The translations under genes were made by a program, and so were the position numbers. 41,439 nucleotides of DNA, from contig JAHIUX010000028.1 in NCBI GenBank assembly GCA_018816765.1, positions 1-41,439 on the forward strand, given 5' to 3'. This stretch comes from Bacteroidota bacterium. GTDB taxonomy: Bacteria; Bacteroidota; Bacteroidia; Bacteroidales; F082. Below, in pieces: positions 19,701-28,583 of the stretch (positions are counted from its first letter, which is position 1; each line of letters begins with the position of its first letter). A model generated the notes under the pieces. It was not told the origin of the DNA and ran no database searches. It saw only the letters and a list, made by a program, of their open reading frames with translations.

Positions 19701-20858
19701 ATGGATTCACTAATCAGCAAGTTTAGGATTGTAGCAGGCATGGTGCTGTTTTTACTGGCTTTGGCCACTAAAAATCTGCAAGGACAAGCAAGCGCACCCA
19801 TGTCGCGTTACAATTTCCAGCTTGAGTCGCGTGTACATTATGGATTTTTTATCCACCATCACCTTGAAATGGGTGTGTTCAACAAGCATTTTACCGGTTT
19901 TGAACTGGCGCTGCAAAAATCAACCTTTGGCAAGCAACAGTGGGAAGTGCTGTACCAATATCCATTGGTGGGCATTGCTTTCTGGTATTCGCCCCTGGGG
20001 GGATTCAAGGAAATTGGCCAGGGATATGCCATTTATCCTTACATCAATTATCCGCTTAACCGCAACAAGGACAGAAGCATCAATTTCAGGCTGGGGCTTG
20101 GCTTGGGCTATCTCACAAACCGGTTTGACCCAATTGAAAACTACAAGAACTTCGCCATTGGATCGCACCTGAATGCAGCCGTGAGCATGTATTTTGATTT
20201 CAGGTTCAGGCTCAGTGATCGTTTACGGATGATGGCTGCCATCGGCCTGACGCATTTTTCGAACGGATCGATGCGCACACCCAATTTTGGGCTCAATATT
20301 CCGACAGCCAATGTGGGCTTTTCCTACTTTATCATGAAGCCTAATCCCTACCTCGACCGCATGCTCAGGCCTCAGCTGTATCCCTTCGAATTTGACGGTA
20401 AAAGATGGTTCTCAGTGGAATTTTCTGGAGCACTTGGCTTCAAAGATATGACACAACAGATCGGGCAGCGCTTTCTGGTATACAATGTCGCAGCCAATGC
20501 ACTAAAACAGGTTTCGCCTAAAAGCAAAATCGGCCTTGGGCTTGACGCCACCTATGATGCCTCAGACAAAAGCATCCTTGACCTCAATAGCATTCCATAC
20601 GATCATGGCTGGCAGCTGATTAAACCCGGCGCCAACATCGCCTATGAATTGCTGATGCAAAAAACCTCCTTATTGTTCAACGTAGGCATGCACCTGGGAA
20701 GCAAGGAGAAGTCGGAAGGCGATGTTTACCAGAAGCTTGCGGTTAAGCACCTCATCAGCAACAATTTGTTTGCGTCGGCTACCCTTACTGCACATTTTGG
20801 CAAAGCGGAGTATATTGGGTTTGGACTTGGTTATCGCCTCGATTTTAAATATTACTAG
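19701..20858 (+). CDS. PagL-like acyloxyacyl hydrolase (lipid A deacylase candidate)
   Basis: Predicted outer-membrane beta-barrel of 385 residues with a signal peptide (about 1-29, cleavage near LQG/QASA). Alternating aromatic strands (LESRVHYGFFIHH, INFRLGLGLGYL) and a terminal aromatic strand (GYRLDFKYY) fit a barrel. Residues 185-188 read HFSN, followed by a Pro-Asn pair, resembling the His-x-Ser active-site stretch of PagL lipid A 3-O-deacylases. The third, acidic residue of the triad is not obvious: the position 14 residues after the histidine is Asn. It is also longer than classical PagL, with a C-terminal half of unknown role. Start ATG 19701 is preferred over an earlier in-frame codon at 19653. 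Confidence 0.7.
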   Translation: MDSLISKFRIVAGMVLFLLALATKNLQGQASAPMSRYNFQLESRVHYGFFIHHHLEMGVFNKHFTGFELALQKSTFGKQQWEVLYQYPLVGIAFWYSPLGGFKEIGQGYAIYPYINYPLNRNKDRSINFRLGLGLGYLTNRFDPIENYKNFAIGSHLNAAVSMYFDFRFRLSDRLRMMAAIGLTHFSNGSMRTPNFGLNIPTANVGFSYFIMKPNPYLDRMLRPQLYPFEFDGKRWFSVEFSGALGFKDMTQQIGQRFLVYNVAANALKQVSPKSKIGLGLDATYDASDKSILDLNSIPYDHGWQLIKPGANIAYELLMQKTSLLFNVGMHLGSKEKSEGDVYQKLAVKHLISNNLFASATLTAHFGKAEYIGFGLGYRLDFKYY

Positions 20859-20859
20859 G

Positions 20860-21603
20860 ATGACAAAATTGTTGATTTACTGTTGTGTGTGCTTGCTTGC
20901 AGGTGGTTTGTTAACCGCTTGCGGCAAGGATCTTGGCGATTGTTTCACTTCAGCCGGACCACAGGAAACAGAATTCCGCCAGGCTGAAGCCTTCAACAGC
21001 ATTTTACTCACAGACAATGTTGATGTTGAAGTGATTCCCTCAGGTTCCGGTATGCTGGAAGTCACTGCCGGAAAAAACCTGATGGGAAAAATTGTCACAA
21101 AAGTAGTGAATGGCAGGCTCGAAATTGGCAATGAAAACGACTGTAACTGGGTCAGAAGCTATAGCCATCCGTTGAAAGTCAAGGTTTATGCAAAGCAAAT
21201 CGACAGCATTGAATACCGGTCGTCGGGCAACCTGACGTTTCTCGATACCCTCAGGTGCGACACTTTTCTGATCAATGTATACGAAGGAGGTGGCAACATC
21301 AGGTTGTTGCTGCATGTCGAAAGGAGCCTCTTGAATTCTCATCTTGGCACAGCTGATCTCAGGGTTTACGGATTTTCACAGGTAAACTACATTTATCAGG
21401 CCAGCTTTGGCCCGGTAATCGCCGACAGCCTGGTCACCAACTTCAACTACCTCGAAAACAAGGGAACCAACAATTGTTTTGTTCAGGCCAGTATTGCACT
21501 TGGGGTAACCATTTCAGGACCGGGAAACGTATATTATTCCGGCAATCCTGATGTTAACCTGGTAAAAACCGGTTCAGGTCAGCTGATTAAAATTACGCCC
21601 TGA
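20860..21603 (+). CDS. DUF2807 (head GIN domain) lipoprotein
   Basis: A 247-residue lipoprotein: MTKLLIYCCVCLLAGGLLTAC gives a lipobox (LLTAC). The rest is a right-handed beta-helix-like sequence typical of DUF2807, with repeated short strands (FNSILLTDNVDVEVIPSG, LEIGNENDCNW, SIEYRSSGNLTF). Members are surface or periplasmic proteins without known activity. The ATG lies 1 nt after the stop of the PagL-like gene, so the two are translationally coupled. A longer upstream frame overlaps the previous gene and is rejected because the lipoprotein signal fixes the start. Confidence 0.85.
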   Translation: MTKLLIYCCVCLLAGGLLTACGKDLGDCFTSAGPQETEFRQAEAFNSILLTDNVDVEVIPSGSGMLEVTAGKNLMGKIVTKVVNGRLEIGNENDCNWVRSYSHPLKVKVYAKQIDSIEYRSSGNLTFLDTLRCDTFLINVYEGGGNIRLLLHVERSLLNSHLGTADLRVYGFSQVNYIYQASFGPVIADSLVTNFNYLENKGTNNCFVQASIALGVTISGPGNVYYSGNPDVNLVKTGSGQLIKITP

Positions 21604-21611
21604 ACATGCAT

Positions 21612-23084
21612 TTAGTAAGCGCGTGCAAAATACACCCGCTGCGTTGAAGGCTTGCCGCTATACACACATTTTCCGGGTTTTCCGTCATTGGTGAGCGGGA
21701 TCAGCCTGATGGTGGCCTTTGTTTCGTCCTTGATTTTCTGCTCAGTTTCGGCTGTGCCATCCCAATGGGCAAGAATAAATCCGCCTTTCTCAATTTGCAC
21801 CAGAAACTCATCCCAGCTGTCCACCTTGAAGGTATTCAGGTTCCTGAAGTCGAGGGCTTTCTGGAAGAGGTTTTTTTGAACCTGCTCGAGGATGTTTACC
21901 AGTTTCTGATCGAGGCCTGTCATCTGAAGAACTTCCTTTTCAAGGGTATCGCGGCGGGCCACTTCAACGGTTTCGTTTTCAAGGTCGCGCGGGCCAATGG
22001 CAATGCGCACAGGCACACCTTTAAACTCCCACTCAGTGAATTTAAAGCCCGGCTTTTGGGTATCCCGGTCATCAAATTTAACCCTTAACCCCCTGGCTTC
22101 GAGGCTCTTCTTGATTTCACGTGCCTTAACAGCCACCATTTCCAGTTGCTCAGCATTCCGATAAATCGGCACAATAACCACCTGAATAGGAGCGAGTTTT
22201 GGTGGGATCACCAGGCCATGGTCATCAGAATGCGACATGACCAGGGCGCCCATCAGGCGTGTTGACACACCCCATGAGGTGGCCCAAACATATTCCTGCT
22301 TGTTTTCTTTCGACAGGAATTTTACATCAAATGCTTTGGCAAAATTCTGACCAAGGAAATGTGAGGTTCCAGCCTGCAAGGCTTTTCCGTCCTGCATCAG
22401 TGCTTCGATACAATAGGTTTCCACAGCTCCGGCAAAGCGCTCATTGGGCGATTTCACTCCCCTGAGCACCGGCATGGCCATCCATTCTTCGGCAAACTCG
22501 GCATAAACCCTCAGCATCTGTTCGGCTTCAGCAATAGCTTCGCCCATTGTTTCGTGTGCTGTGTGTCCTTCCTGCCAAAGGAATTCTGTTGTACGAAGAA
22601 ACAGCCTTGTGCGCATTTCCCAGCGCACCACGTTTGCCCATTGGTTAATCAGCAGGGGCAGGTCGCGGTACGACTGAATCCAGTTTCGGTAGGTATCCCA
22701 GATAATTGTTTCTGAGGTGGGTCTTACGATAAGCTCCTCTTCAAGTTTGGCATCTTCATCCACGACAATGCCTTTCCCATTGGGATCATTTTTGAGGCGG
22801 TAGTGGGTCACAACGGCACATTCTTTGGCAAAGCCCTCTACATGGCTTGCTTCTTTGCTGAAGAATGATTTGGGGATAAAGAGTGGGAAATAGGCATTCT
22901 GGTGTCCGGTATCCTTAAACATACGGTCGAGGGCTGCCTGCATACTTTCCCAAATTGCATAACCATAAGGTTTTATGACCATGCAACCCCTTACAGCAGA
23001 GTTTTCCGCCAAATCAGCTTTTGTGACCAGGTCGGTATACCATTGAGAATAATTATCTTCGCGCGAGCTTAATTCTTTTGCCAT
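21612..23084 (-). CDS. proS: Prolyl-tRNA synthetase (eukaryote/archaeal-type)
   Basis: Cytosolic class II synthetase that charges tRNA-Pro, 490 residues. It is the short form without the bacterial editing insertion. Motif 2 is seen in [20 protein letters not shown] and motif 3 in [20 protein letters not shown]. The anticodon-binding domain starts near residue 290 ([11 protein letters not shown]) and the protein ends in the family's C-terminal domain (FARAY). It converges with the DUF2807 gene, leaving 8 nt, so no terminator separates them. A TAATTTTG box at 23131-23124 on the minus strand could be its -7 element. Confidence 0.97.
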   Translation of the reverse strand: MAKELSSREDNYSQWYTDLVTKADLAENSAVRGCMVIKPYGYAIWESMQAALDRMFKDTGHQNAYFPLFIPKSFFSKEASHVEGFAKECAVVTHYRLKNDPNGKGIVVDEDAKLEEELIVRPTSETIIWDTYRNWIQSYRDLPLLINQWANVVRWEMRTRLFLRTTEFLWQEGHTAHETMGEAIAEAEQMLRVYAEFAEEWMAMPVLRGVKSPNERFAGAVETYCIEALMQDGKALQAGTSHFLGQNFAKAFDVKFLSKENKQEYVWATSWGVSTRLMGALVMSHSDDHGLVIPPKLAPIQVVIVPIYRNAEQLEMVAVKAREIKKSLEARGLRVKFDDRDTQKPGFKFTEWEFKGVPVRIAIGPRDLENETVEVARRDTLEKEVLQMTGLDQKLVNILEQVQKNLFQKALDFRNLNTFKVDSWDEFLVQIEKGGFILAHWDGTAETEQKIKDETKATIRLIPLTNDGKPGKCVYSGKPSTQRVYFARAY

Positions 23085-23123
23085 TTAATTTTGGTATAGT
23101 ATTTGTATTTCTAGATTGAATTG

Positions 23124-23131
23124 CAAAATTA
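23124..23131 (-). promoter_or_regulatory. Putative -7 box for proS
   Basis: TAATTTTG on the minus strand is an exact TAnnTTTG match, placing the start near 23117 and a leader of about 33 nt. No clear -33 TTG is seen at the usual distance. Confidence 0.35.
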
Positions 23132-23164
23132 AGAAAATCCCACAGGGGTTTAACGATAAATATC

Positions 23165-23171
23165 AAGGAGG
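23165..23171 (+). promoter_or_regulatory. Strong Shine-Dalgarno sequence
   Basis: AAGGAGG lies 7 nt before the ATG at 23179. Full-length Shine-Dalgarno sites are uncommon in Bacteroidota, so this one stands out and settles the start of the lipoprotein gene at 23179 rather than the upstream in-frame codon at 23116. Confidence 0.75.
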
Positions 23172-23178
23172 AAAAAAA

Positions 23179-24615
23179 ATGAAAACCATGAACGCCTTAA
23201 TCATCGCACTGGCAATTACAGCAACTGCCTGTTCGACAGCGAGTCAGGTGAACGATGATGTGTACTATTCAAGAAAAGACAAAGCTGCAGGCAGCAGCGA
23301 AAGTCTGGCTACAGCGCCGGCCGAAACCTACGAAGCTGACGAAGTAAGTTCAAATCAGGCCTACGACTATCAGGCATACTATAACGAAGACGTTGCAGCA
23401 GCTGTTCCGGCTGAATCAGCCAAACCAGCTTATTCGACAACTGAAACTGTTGTTGAAACAGATGGAACCACTTATACAACCACTGAAACATATTACGACT
23501 CAGAATATGCCCAGCGGTTCAAACGGTTCGGCAGCAACAGTTCTTCGAATTTCGATTATTATGATGGATATTACTCAGGATGCGGCGGATGCAGCCCTTC
23601 GAGCAACATCTACATCGGGTTTGGAAGTCCGTATGGCTATGGCTGGTCGGTGGGATATGGCTACGGATGGCCATATTACAGTCCTTACAGCTACTACAAT
23701 CCATATTGGGGATACGATCCCTTCTTCTACAACCCCTGGTACTACAATTATGGCTGGGGTTATTCAGGAAATTACTGGGCCGGATATAACCACGGTTATT
23801 ACAATGGTTACTGGAACGGCTACTACGACGGTGGCGGCTATGGTTCACCGGGTTACGGCAGTGGCGGTCGCGGAAACTATTATGGTCATCGCGGAGGCGT
23901 TGGCAGCATTGGATCCACTACACCAGGCAACAGGCCTGCCAGGGGATTGAAAAGTTCGGAAATTGAATCGGCAAACGCAGCTGCTTCAAGGGGACGTGCC
24001 TCAGGCAACAGCCAGGCAAACGCAGGAGCAACTGACCAGCGCGCCACACGGGATGCTGGTGTATCACGCGGTGAATCACCACGTCAGCAGAGACCCGAGT
24101 CATCCACAAACCAGCGCATCAAACGCCCTGAAAACGAAGTGGAAAATGTAAGGGGTGCCGAAGGCAGCACCAAAAGCCGCCCGACAGCCGGACAAAAGGT
24201 TGAGGAATATCAAAAGCGTTATGAGCGCCCGTCCGGACAAGACAGGCCGACCAGCCGCGACCAAAGGTATGAGCGCCCGAAATCGTACAGTGCACCTAGT
24301 GACAGACAGCCAAAGTCGAGCAACGAATATGTGAGGCCACAAAACAATGACAACACAGCCAGACCGGCAGTGAGAGAGTCATCCTCACAGGACAATACCC
24401 GCTCGCGTTCAGTAAATGAGTCGCGCTCATCTACAAGGTCTTCCGGCACTGTAAGTACACCCAGCCGCAGCAGTTCCTCGGGACGCTCAAGCGGTACGGT
24501 GAGCAGTCCAAGCCGTAGCAGCTCATCGGGCAGCAGTTCCTCGGGATCATCCTCAAGCCGGAGCAGTGGTTCTTCCAGCTCAGGCAGTAGCTCATCAAGA
24601 GGTGGCCGTAGGTAA
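23179..24615 (+). CDS. Tyr/Gly-rich low-complexity lipoprotein
   Basis: A 478-residue predicted lipoprotein (MKTMNALIIALAITATAC, lipobox cysteine at residue 18). Three zones follow: a Ser/Thr/Glu-rich stretch to about 115; a Tyr/Gly/Trp/Asn-rich zone at about 120-235, made of short GYGW, YNGYW and YYDGG units; and a basic, Ser/Arg/Gln-rich tail, with a 16-residue tandem duplication (RSSGTVS...) at about 420-451 ending in RGGRR. No conserved enzymatic motif. The Tyr/Gly zone could support self-association or adhesion, but that is speculation. The start is fixed by the AAGGAGG site. Confidence 0.8.
   Translation: MKTMNALIIALAITATACSTASQVNDDVYYSRKDKAAGSSESLATAPAETYEADEVSSNQAYDYQAYYNEDVAAAVPAESAKPAYSTTETVVETDGTTYTTTETYYDSEYAQRFKRFGSNSSSNFDYYDGYYSGCGGCSPSSNIYIGFGSPYGYGWSVGYGYGWPYYSPYSYYNPYWGYDPFFYNPWYYNYGWGYSGNYWAGYNHGYYNGYWNGYYDGGGYGSPGYGSGGRGNYYGHRGGVGSIGSTTPGNRPARGLKSSEIESANAAASRGRASGNSQANAGATDQRATRDAGVSRGESPRQQRPESSTNQRIKRPENEVENVRGAEGSTKSRPTAGQKVEEYQKRYERPSGQDRPTSRDQRYERPKSYSAPSDRQPKSSNEYVRPQNNDNTARPAVRESSSQDNTRSRSVNESRSSTRSSGTVSTPSRSSSSGRSSGTVSSPSRSSSSGSSSSGSSSSRSSGSSSSGSSSSRGGRR
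24436..24531 (+). repeat. Two tandem 48-bp coding repeats
   Basis: Two adjacent 48-bp units (24436-24483 and 24484-24531) encode near-identical 16-residue peptides, RSSGTVS followed by T/S, PSRSSSSG. The DNA differs at several third positions, so the copies are old. They continue into a Ser/Gly/Arg run. Confidence 0.75.
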
Positions 24616-24637
24616 ACGCAACAATAATATTTTTTGA

Positions 24638-24691
24638 AACCTGCATGACCAATGTTCAGTGCTCATTACTGAGTCATGCAGGTTCTTTTTT
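24638..24691 (+). terminator. Rho-independent terminator
   Basis: A perfect 12-bp stem (AACCTGCATGAC 24638-24649 with GTCATGCAGGTT 24673-24684) followed by CTTTTTT. It is 23 nt after the lipoprotein stop and only 20 nt before the start of the FadL-like gene, so that gene has little room for its own promoter downstream of it. Confidence 0.85.
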
Positions 24692-24711
24692 GCACATAAA
24701 ATCATTCAATC

Positions 24712-26181
24712 ATGAAAAAGATAGGATTAATTGCTTTGTTTCTTGGCTTGTTTACAGCCATGAACGCACAGGATCAAACAGACGCTTTACGCTACTCACA
24801 GGTATTTTATCAGGGTACCGCCCGTAGCATGGCCATGGGAAATGCCTTCGGCGCCCTTGGTGCTGATTTTTCATCACTGAGCACCAATCCGGCAGGCATT
24901 GGTTTTTACAGAAGCTCAGAGTTCACAGTTAGCCCCGAAATCTATAGCCGCAAAACCGGCTCTACTTACAATGGCCGTTTTGGAGAAGATGCCAGAACAA
25001 ATTTCGACCTCAGCAACCTTGGCTTTGTGTTGACAACCAAAGTTCCTGAAGGCAGCTCACAGACACCCTGGAAGTTCTACCAGTTTGCTTTCGGCATGAA
25101 CCGCTCAAACACCTTCAGTAACAGGATGTTTATCGAAGGCGACAACCAGGATCATTCAAAGATTGATGTGTACCTCGACGAAGCCTATGGTGTTGATTAC
25201 CGCATCCTCGAAGATGAAGCTTCAGGTCGCTATGGCTTCGATCTTTATCCCGCCTGGTATGTCTATCTGATCGATACCATTCCCGGTTACAGGGATCAGT
25301 ACACAAGCCCTGTTCCACAAGGTGGCATCAGGCAGCAGCAAAGTGTAACTACCTGGGGTTCAACCAACGAATGGCTGTTCTCGGGAGGAGCCAACCTGAA
25401 CGATAAGTTGTTCATCGGCGCAACGGTAGGATTGCCTTTTGTACGCTATTTCAAAGAATCGACCTATACTGAATTTGATGTGGCTGATACCATCGCAGGC
25501 TTCGACTACTGGAACTACAAAGAACGTCTGACTACCAAAGGTTGGGGAATTAACCTGAAACTCGGTGTGATTGTTTGGCCTGTTGACTGGCTACGGCTGG
25601 GCGCTGCTTTCCACACACCCACTGCCTTCTATGACCTGACCGACTATTACACCACCACCACCGATGCCAAGCTTGGCCCTGACTACAATGTGAAGTCATC
25701 TCCAAATGGTCAGTATAACTATTCTTTGACAACTCCACTCAGGGCCATCGGAAGCATGGGCATTATCGTGGGTAAATACGGCCTTCTGAGCGCTGATTAT
25801 GAATTTGTAAATTATGCTACTGCCCGTCTCAGGGCTCCTGACTACACCTTCTCCGACGAAAACAGTGTCATCAGAAATGACTATCAGTCGACTTATAACC
25901 TGAGGTTTGGCACCGAATGGCGCTACACCAATTTCAGCTTCCGTGGCGGCTATGCCATTTATGGCAGTCCTTATGCCAATCAGCAGAATAACGGAGAGAT
26001 GAGAACCTATTCATTTGGCCTTGGCTATAACGAAGGGAATTTCGGCCTCGACCTCGCCTATGTGCATGGCAGCATGCAGCAGGATTACTATCTGTATTCA
26101 TCGGAAAACTACACAACAAACGCAACTAAACAAGACCTTAACAGCAACAATTTTGTGCTGACTTTAAGGACAAAGTTTTGA
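24712..26181 (+). CDS. OmpP1/FadL-family outer-membrane transporter
   Basis: Outer-membrane beta-barrel of 489 residues with a signal peptide (MKKIGLIALFLGLFTAMNAQ). The N-terminus has the family landmarks GTARSMAMGNAFGALG and LSTNPAGIGFYRSSEF, the FadL-like hatch region. The protein ends in a barrel strand with terminal phenylalanine (FVLTLRTKF), the signal for outer-membrane assembly. It probably imports a hydrophobic molecule; the substrate is unknown. The upstream terminator leaves only 20 nt, so transcription may come by read-through or an unseen promoter. Confidence 0.9.
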   Translation: MKKIGLIALFLGLFTAMNAQDQTDALRYSQVFYQGTARSMAMGNAFGALGADFSSLSTNPAGIGFYRSSEFTVSPEIYSRKTGSTYNGRFGEDARTNFDLSNLGFVLTTKVPEGSSQTPWKFYQFAFGMNRSNTFSNRMFIEGDNQDHSKIDVYLDEAYGVDYRILEDEASGRYGFDLYPAWYVYLIDTIPGYRDQYTSPVPQGGIRQQQSVTTWGSTNEWLFSGGANLNDKLFIGATVGLPFVRYFKESTYTEFDVADTIAGFDYWNYKERLTTKGWGINLKLGVIVWPVDWLRLGAAFHTPTAFYDLTDYYTTTTDAKLGPDYNVKSSPNGQYNYSLTTPLRAIGSMGIIVGKYGLLSADYEFVNYATARLRAPDYTFSDENSVIRNDYQSTYNLRFGTEWRYTNFSFRGGYAIYGSPYANQQNNGEMRTYSFGLGYNEGNFGLDLAYVHGSMQQDYYLYSSENYTTNATKQDLNSNNFVLTLRTKF

Positions 26182-26209
26182 TTTTCTGACCATTCGATTG
26201 AATGTTAAC

Positions 26210-27697
26210 TTATTCTTCAAGCCGGTTAATGCCGGCTTTTGCTTTTGCGTGCATGCTGTTCCGGTATTCATCGGGATTCATTGCCAGGCATCGTCGGTAA
26301 TTAAACATTGCCTCATCGGTATTGCCCTGTATTTCGGCAATCTCGCCCAGCTTTAATGCTGCGTTAGCGGCAAAGTATTCGGGCCTGCCAACGCCCAGGC
26401 GGATGGCGTTTTCGTATTGGGTAGCTGCTTTGGCAAATTCAGCTGTTTCGTGGTAAATCCTTCCGAGCCTGTAATGGTATTCAACACTGTCGGAAACTCT
26501 GCTGAGTTTCAAACCTGGCCTGGCTGTAAGCACCTCCAGCGCTTCACGCATATAGCCTCCATCGAACAGCAACCTGGCTTTCAGCAGCTCCAGATCTGGC
26601 GCCTGGTTTCTCGCACGCTCCCTTATTGCCTGCTTATCCGCATCAATCTGAGGATCAGCTGAAACATCAAGGAGCTGCATCTGCCTGAAATAGGCTGCCT
26701 CATCACCAGAAATCAGGCCGAGCCAGGCCAGTTTGCGGCGGGCATCGAGGCGGTAGTTTCTACCGCTAAACTTCGCCAGAAACAAGCTGTAATTTTCCGC
26801 CGCTCGCGGGTCAAGTTTGCGCAATTGCGTCTCAGCCAGCAAATAATCAAGGTAATAAAACGGGTAATATGCCTTGCCTTTCGGCCTGTTTTGCAGCAGT
26901 TTCATTGCCTGATCGTTTTGACCTGTATGCATCAGCAGATCGGACTTTGCAAAGACAAGGAGTAAGTTAGTTGAGTCTTTGTCACTGAAATGTCCAAGCA
27001 GTTTTTTTGCGCCCGACTTATCCGGTTTCAGGTTCATTTCGACGAACGTAAGGAAAAACAGGCTTTCGGGCAGAAATACCCTGAATTCGTCAGATTGCTC
27101 GCATAATGCCCTGGCCTGATAAAGGAGTGACGCCCCTTTATCAACCGTTCCATGCATCGACGTAAGATGAACCACCCACTGATAGTTTGATGGAATGCTT
27201 CCTACAAGGGAGTATAAAAGGCCCAGACCAATTTTGTTAGGAACAAAGCCCGGAAACAGCGCTTCATTCTCTTCAAGCAACAGGAATGCCCGGCGTATCT
27301 CGAAGACTGCGGTATAATACTCGCCAAATTTAATGCGGGCAAAAGCCCATTGAAGATTGACGGTAGCGAGTGCCCATTTTTTATACGGGCTATTGCTGTT
27401 TGCGGCTGAAATAATATCGATCCGGTGATCTTTGTTGGCCTTGAGTGTTTCGAACAATTGCCGATCTTCCGATATAAACAACTTCAGAAAGTCAATGTAG
27501 TTGTTGAGTACAACCGGCATCACGTTTTCAGGAAACGCTTTACGCCCGACCCTGATCTGTTCTTCGGCCATCTCAAAGCGCAGCGATTGAATATCAGTGT
27601 ATGCTTCTCTGCAATGCCGATCGAAGCTGAACTGGGCCGTGAGCGACATCACTGACAAGGTCATCAGCAAACTGAGGCAAATCCTGATGGTTTTCAT
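26210..27697 (-). CDS. Secreted tetratricopeptide-repeat protein
   Basis: A 495-residue protein with a cleavable signal peptide (MKTIRICLSLLMTLSVMSLTAQ), so periplasmic or membrane-associated. Helix-turn-helix TPR units are seen at the C-terminus (YHYRLGRIYHETAEFAKAAT, ALKLGEIAEIQGNTDEAMFN) and looser ones throughout. No catalytic motif. It probably acts as a protein-interaction scaffold in the envelope; partners are unknown. The gene converges with the FadL-like gene, leaving 28 nt, and lies 70 nt downstream of the zinc-ribbon gene, from which a terminator separates it. Confidence 0.8.
   Translation of the reverse strand: MKTIRICLSLLMTLSVMSLTAQFSFDRHCREAYTDIQSLRFEMAEEQIRVGRKAFPENVMPVVLNNYIDFLKLFISEDRQLFETLKANKDHRIDIISAANSNSPYKKWALATVNLQWAFARIKFGEYYTAVFEIRRAFLLLEENEALFPGFVPNKIGLGLLYSLVGSIPSNYQWVVHLTSMHGTVDKGASLLYQARALCEQSDEFRVFLPESLFFLTFVEMNLKPDKSGAKKLLGHFSDKDSTNLLLVFAKSDLLMHTGQNDQAMKLLQNRPKGKAYYPFYYLDYLLAETQLRKLDPRAAENYSLFLAKFSGRNYRLDARRKLAWLGLISGDEAAYFRQMQLLDVSADPQIDADKQAIRERARNQAPDLELLKARLLFDGGYMREALEVLTARPGLKLSRVSDSVEYHYRLGRIYHETAEFAKAATQYENAIRLGVGRPEYFAANAALKLGEIAEIQGNTDEAMFNYRRCLAMNPDEYRNSMHAKAKAGINRLEE
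26219..26247 (+). terminator. Terminator overlapping the 3' end of the convergent gene
   Basis: AAGCCGG (26219-26225) and CCGGCTT (26232-26238) form a 7-bp stem with a 6-nt loop, followed by a T-rich tail (TTGCTTTTG). It lies 37 nt after the FadL-like stop and inside the last codons of the TPR gene read from the other strand. Confidence 0.6.
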
Positions 27698-27712
27698 TTA
27701 CAGTAAAAATAC

Positions 27713-27746
27713 AAAAAAGGGAAAGCCTGCAGGCATTTCCCTTTTC
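27713..27746 (-). terminator. Rho-independent terminator of the zinc-ribbon/Nif3 unit
   Basis: On the minus strand a long stem (AAAAGGGAAA with TTTCCCTTTT, one bulged base) encloses the palindrome GCCTGCAGGC and runs into six T. It begins about 20 nt after the zinc-ribbon stop. Confidence 0.8.
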
Positions 27747-27767
27747 AATTAAATTATCAGCGGTTAA

Positions 27768-28571
27768 TTACTGCTGACCGTGAAATTTCTCAACAATATC
27801 ATGGTCGATCAGGATGCGGCCACAATACTCGCAAACGATAACCTTTTTGTGCATACGGATATCCATCTGATGCTGTGGGGGAATTTTGTTGAAACAACCA
27901 CCGCAGGCATCGCGTTCGATCTGAACCACGGCAAGGCCATTGCGTGCATTGTTTCTGATGCGTTTGTAGGCCAGCACCAGGCGATCTTCGACAACCTCAC
28001 TGCTTTTCTTCGATTTTTCCATCAGGTCTGATTCCTCTTTTTCGGTCTCTTCCACAATGGACTGCAATTCGGCTTTTTTTACTGAAAGGTCAACTTTGCG
28101 TTCATCGAGTCGCGACTGGGCAATATTAATCTCATTGGTAAATTCTTCCTCTTTCGCATTGTATTCACGGATGCGTTTCTCGCACAGCTGAATCTCAAGT
28201 GTCTGGAACTCAATTTCCTTTGACAAGGAGTCATACTCGCGGTTGTTGCGTACATTTTGCTGTTGCTCCTCATAGCGTTTAATAAGGGCAAGGCTGTCCT
28301 TGATGGCTTGTTGTTTCTCAGCAATCATCACTTTAAAGCTGGCGATTTCGGCATTGAATTTCTCAATCCTTGTTTCAAGGCCTGCATTTTCATCTTCCAG
28401 GTCCTGCACTTCCAAGGGCAATTCGCCACGGATGATACGAATTTTGTCGATTTGTGAATCTATTTGCTGTAAGGTATAAAGCGCAATGAGTTTTTTCTCG
28501 ATGCTGATTTCTTGCTGCTCTTCAGCCGGGTTTGCGGCTTTCCTTTTTTCAGCCTGACTATCTGTGACCAT
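27768..28571 (-). CDS. Coiled-coil C4 zinc-ribbon protein
   Basis: A 267-residue protein of the C4-type zinc-ribbon (DUF164-like) family. Residues ~25-200 are a long antiparallel coiled coil rich in Glu, Lys, Gln and Leu. The C-terminal part holds a zinc ribbon with two CxxC pairs, CGGC and CEYC. Relatives are thought to bind nucleic acids or ribosome-associated partners, but the biochemical role is not established. It is 12 nt downstream of the Nif3-family gene; that pairing is common in Bacteroidota. Confidence 0.88.
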   Translation of the reverse strand: MVTDSQAEKRKAANPAEEQQEISIEKKLIALYTLQQIDSQIDKIRIIRGELPLEVQDLEDENAGLETRIEKFNAEIASFKVMIAEKQQAIKDSLALIKRYEEQQQNVRNNREYDSLSKEIEFQTLEIQLCEKRIREYNAKEEEFTNEINIAQSRLDERKVDLSVKKAELQSIVEETEKEESDLMEKSKKSSEVVEDRLVLAYKRIRNNARNGLAVVQIERDACGGCFNKIPPQHQMDIRMHKKVIVCEYCGRILIDHDIVEKFHGQQ

Positions 28572-28583
28572 ATGTTCAGGTTA

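Noticed and set aside
23516-23900. Possible CRISPR or satellite in the Tyr/Gly-rich part of the lipoprotein gene
   Set aside because: Repetition is at codon level (Tyr, Gly, Asn, Trp), with no regular unit or spacer; it is a low-complexity coding sequence.
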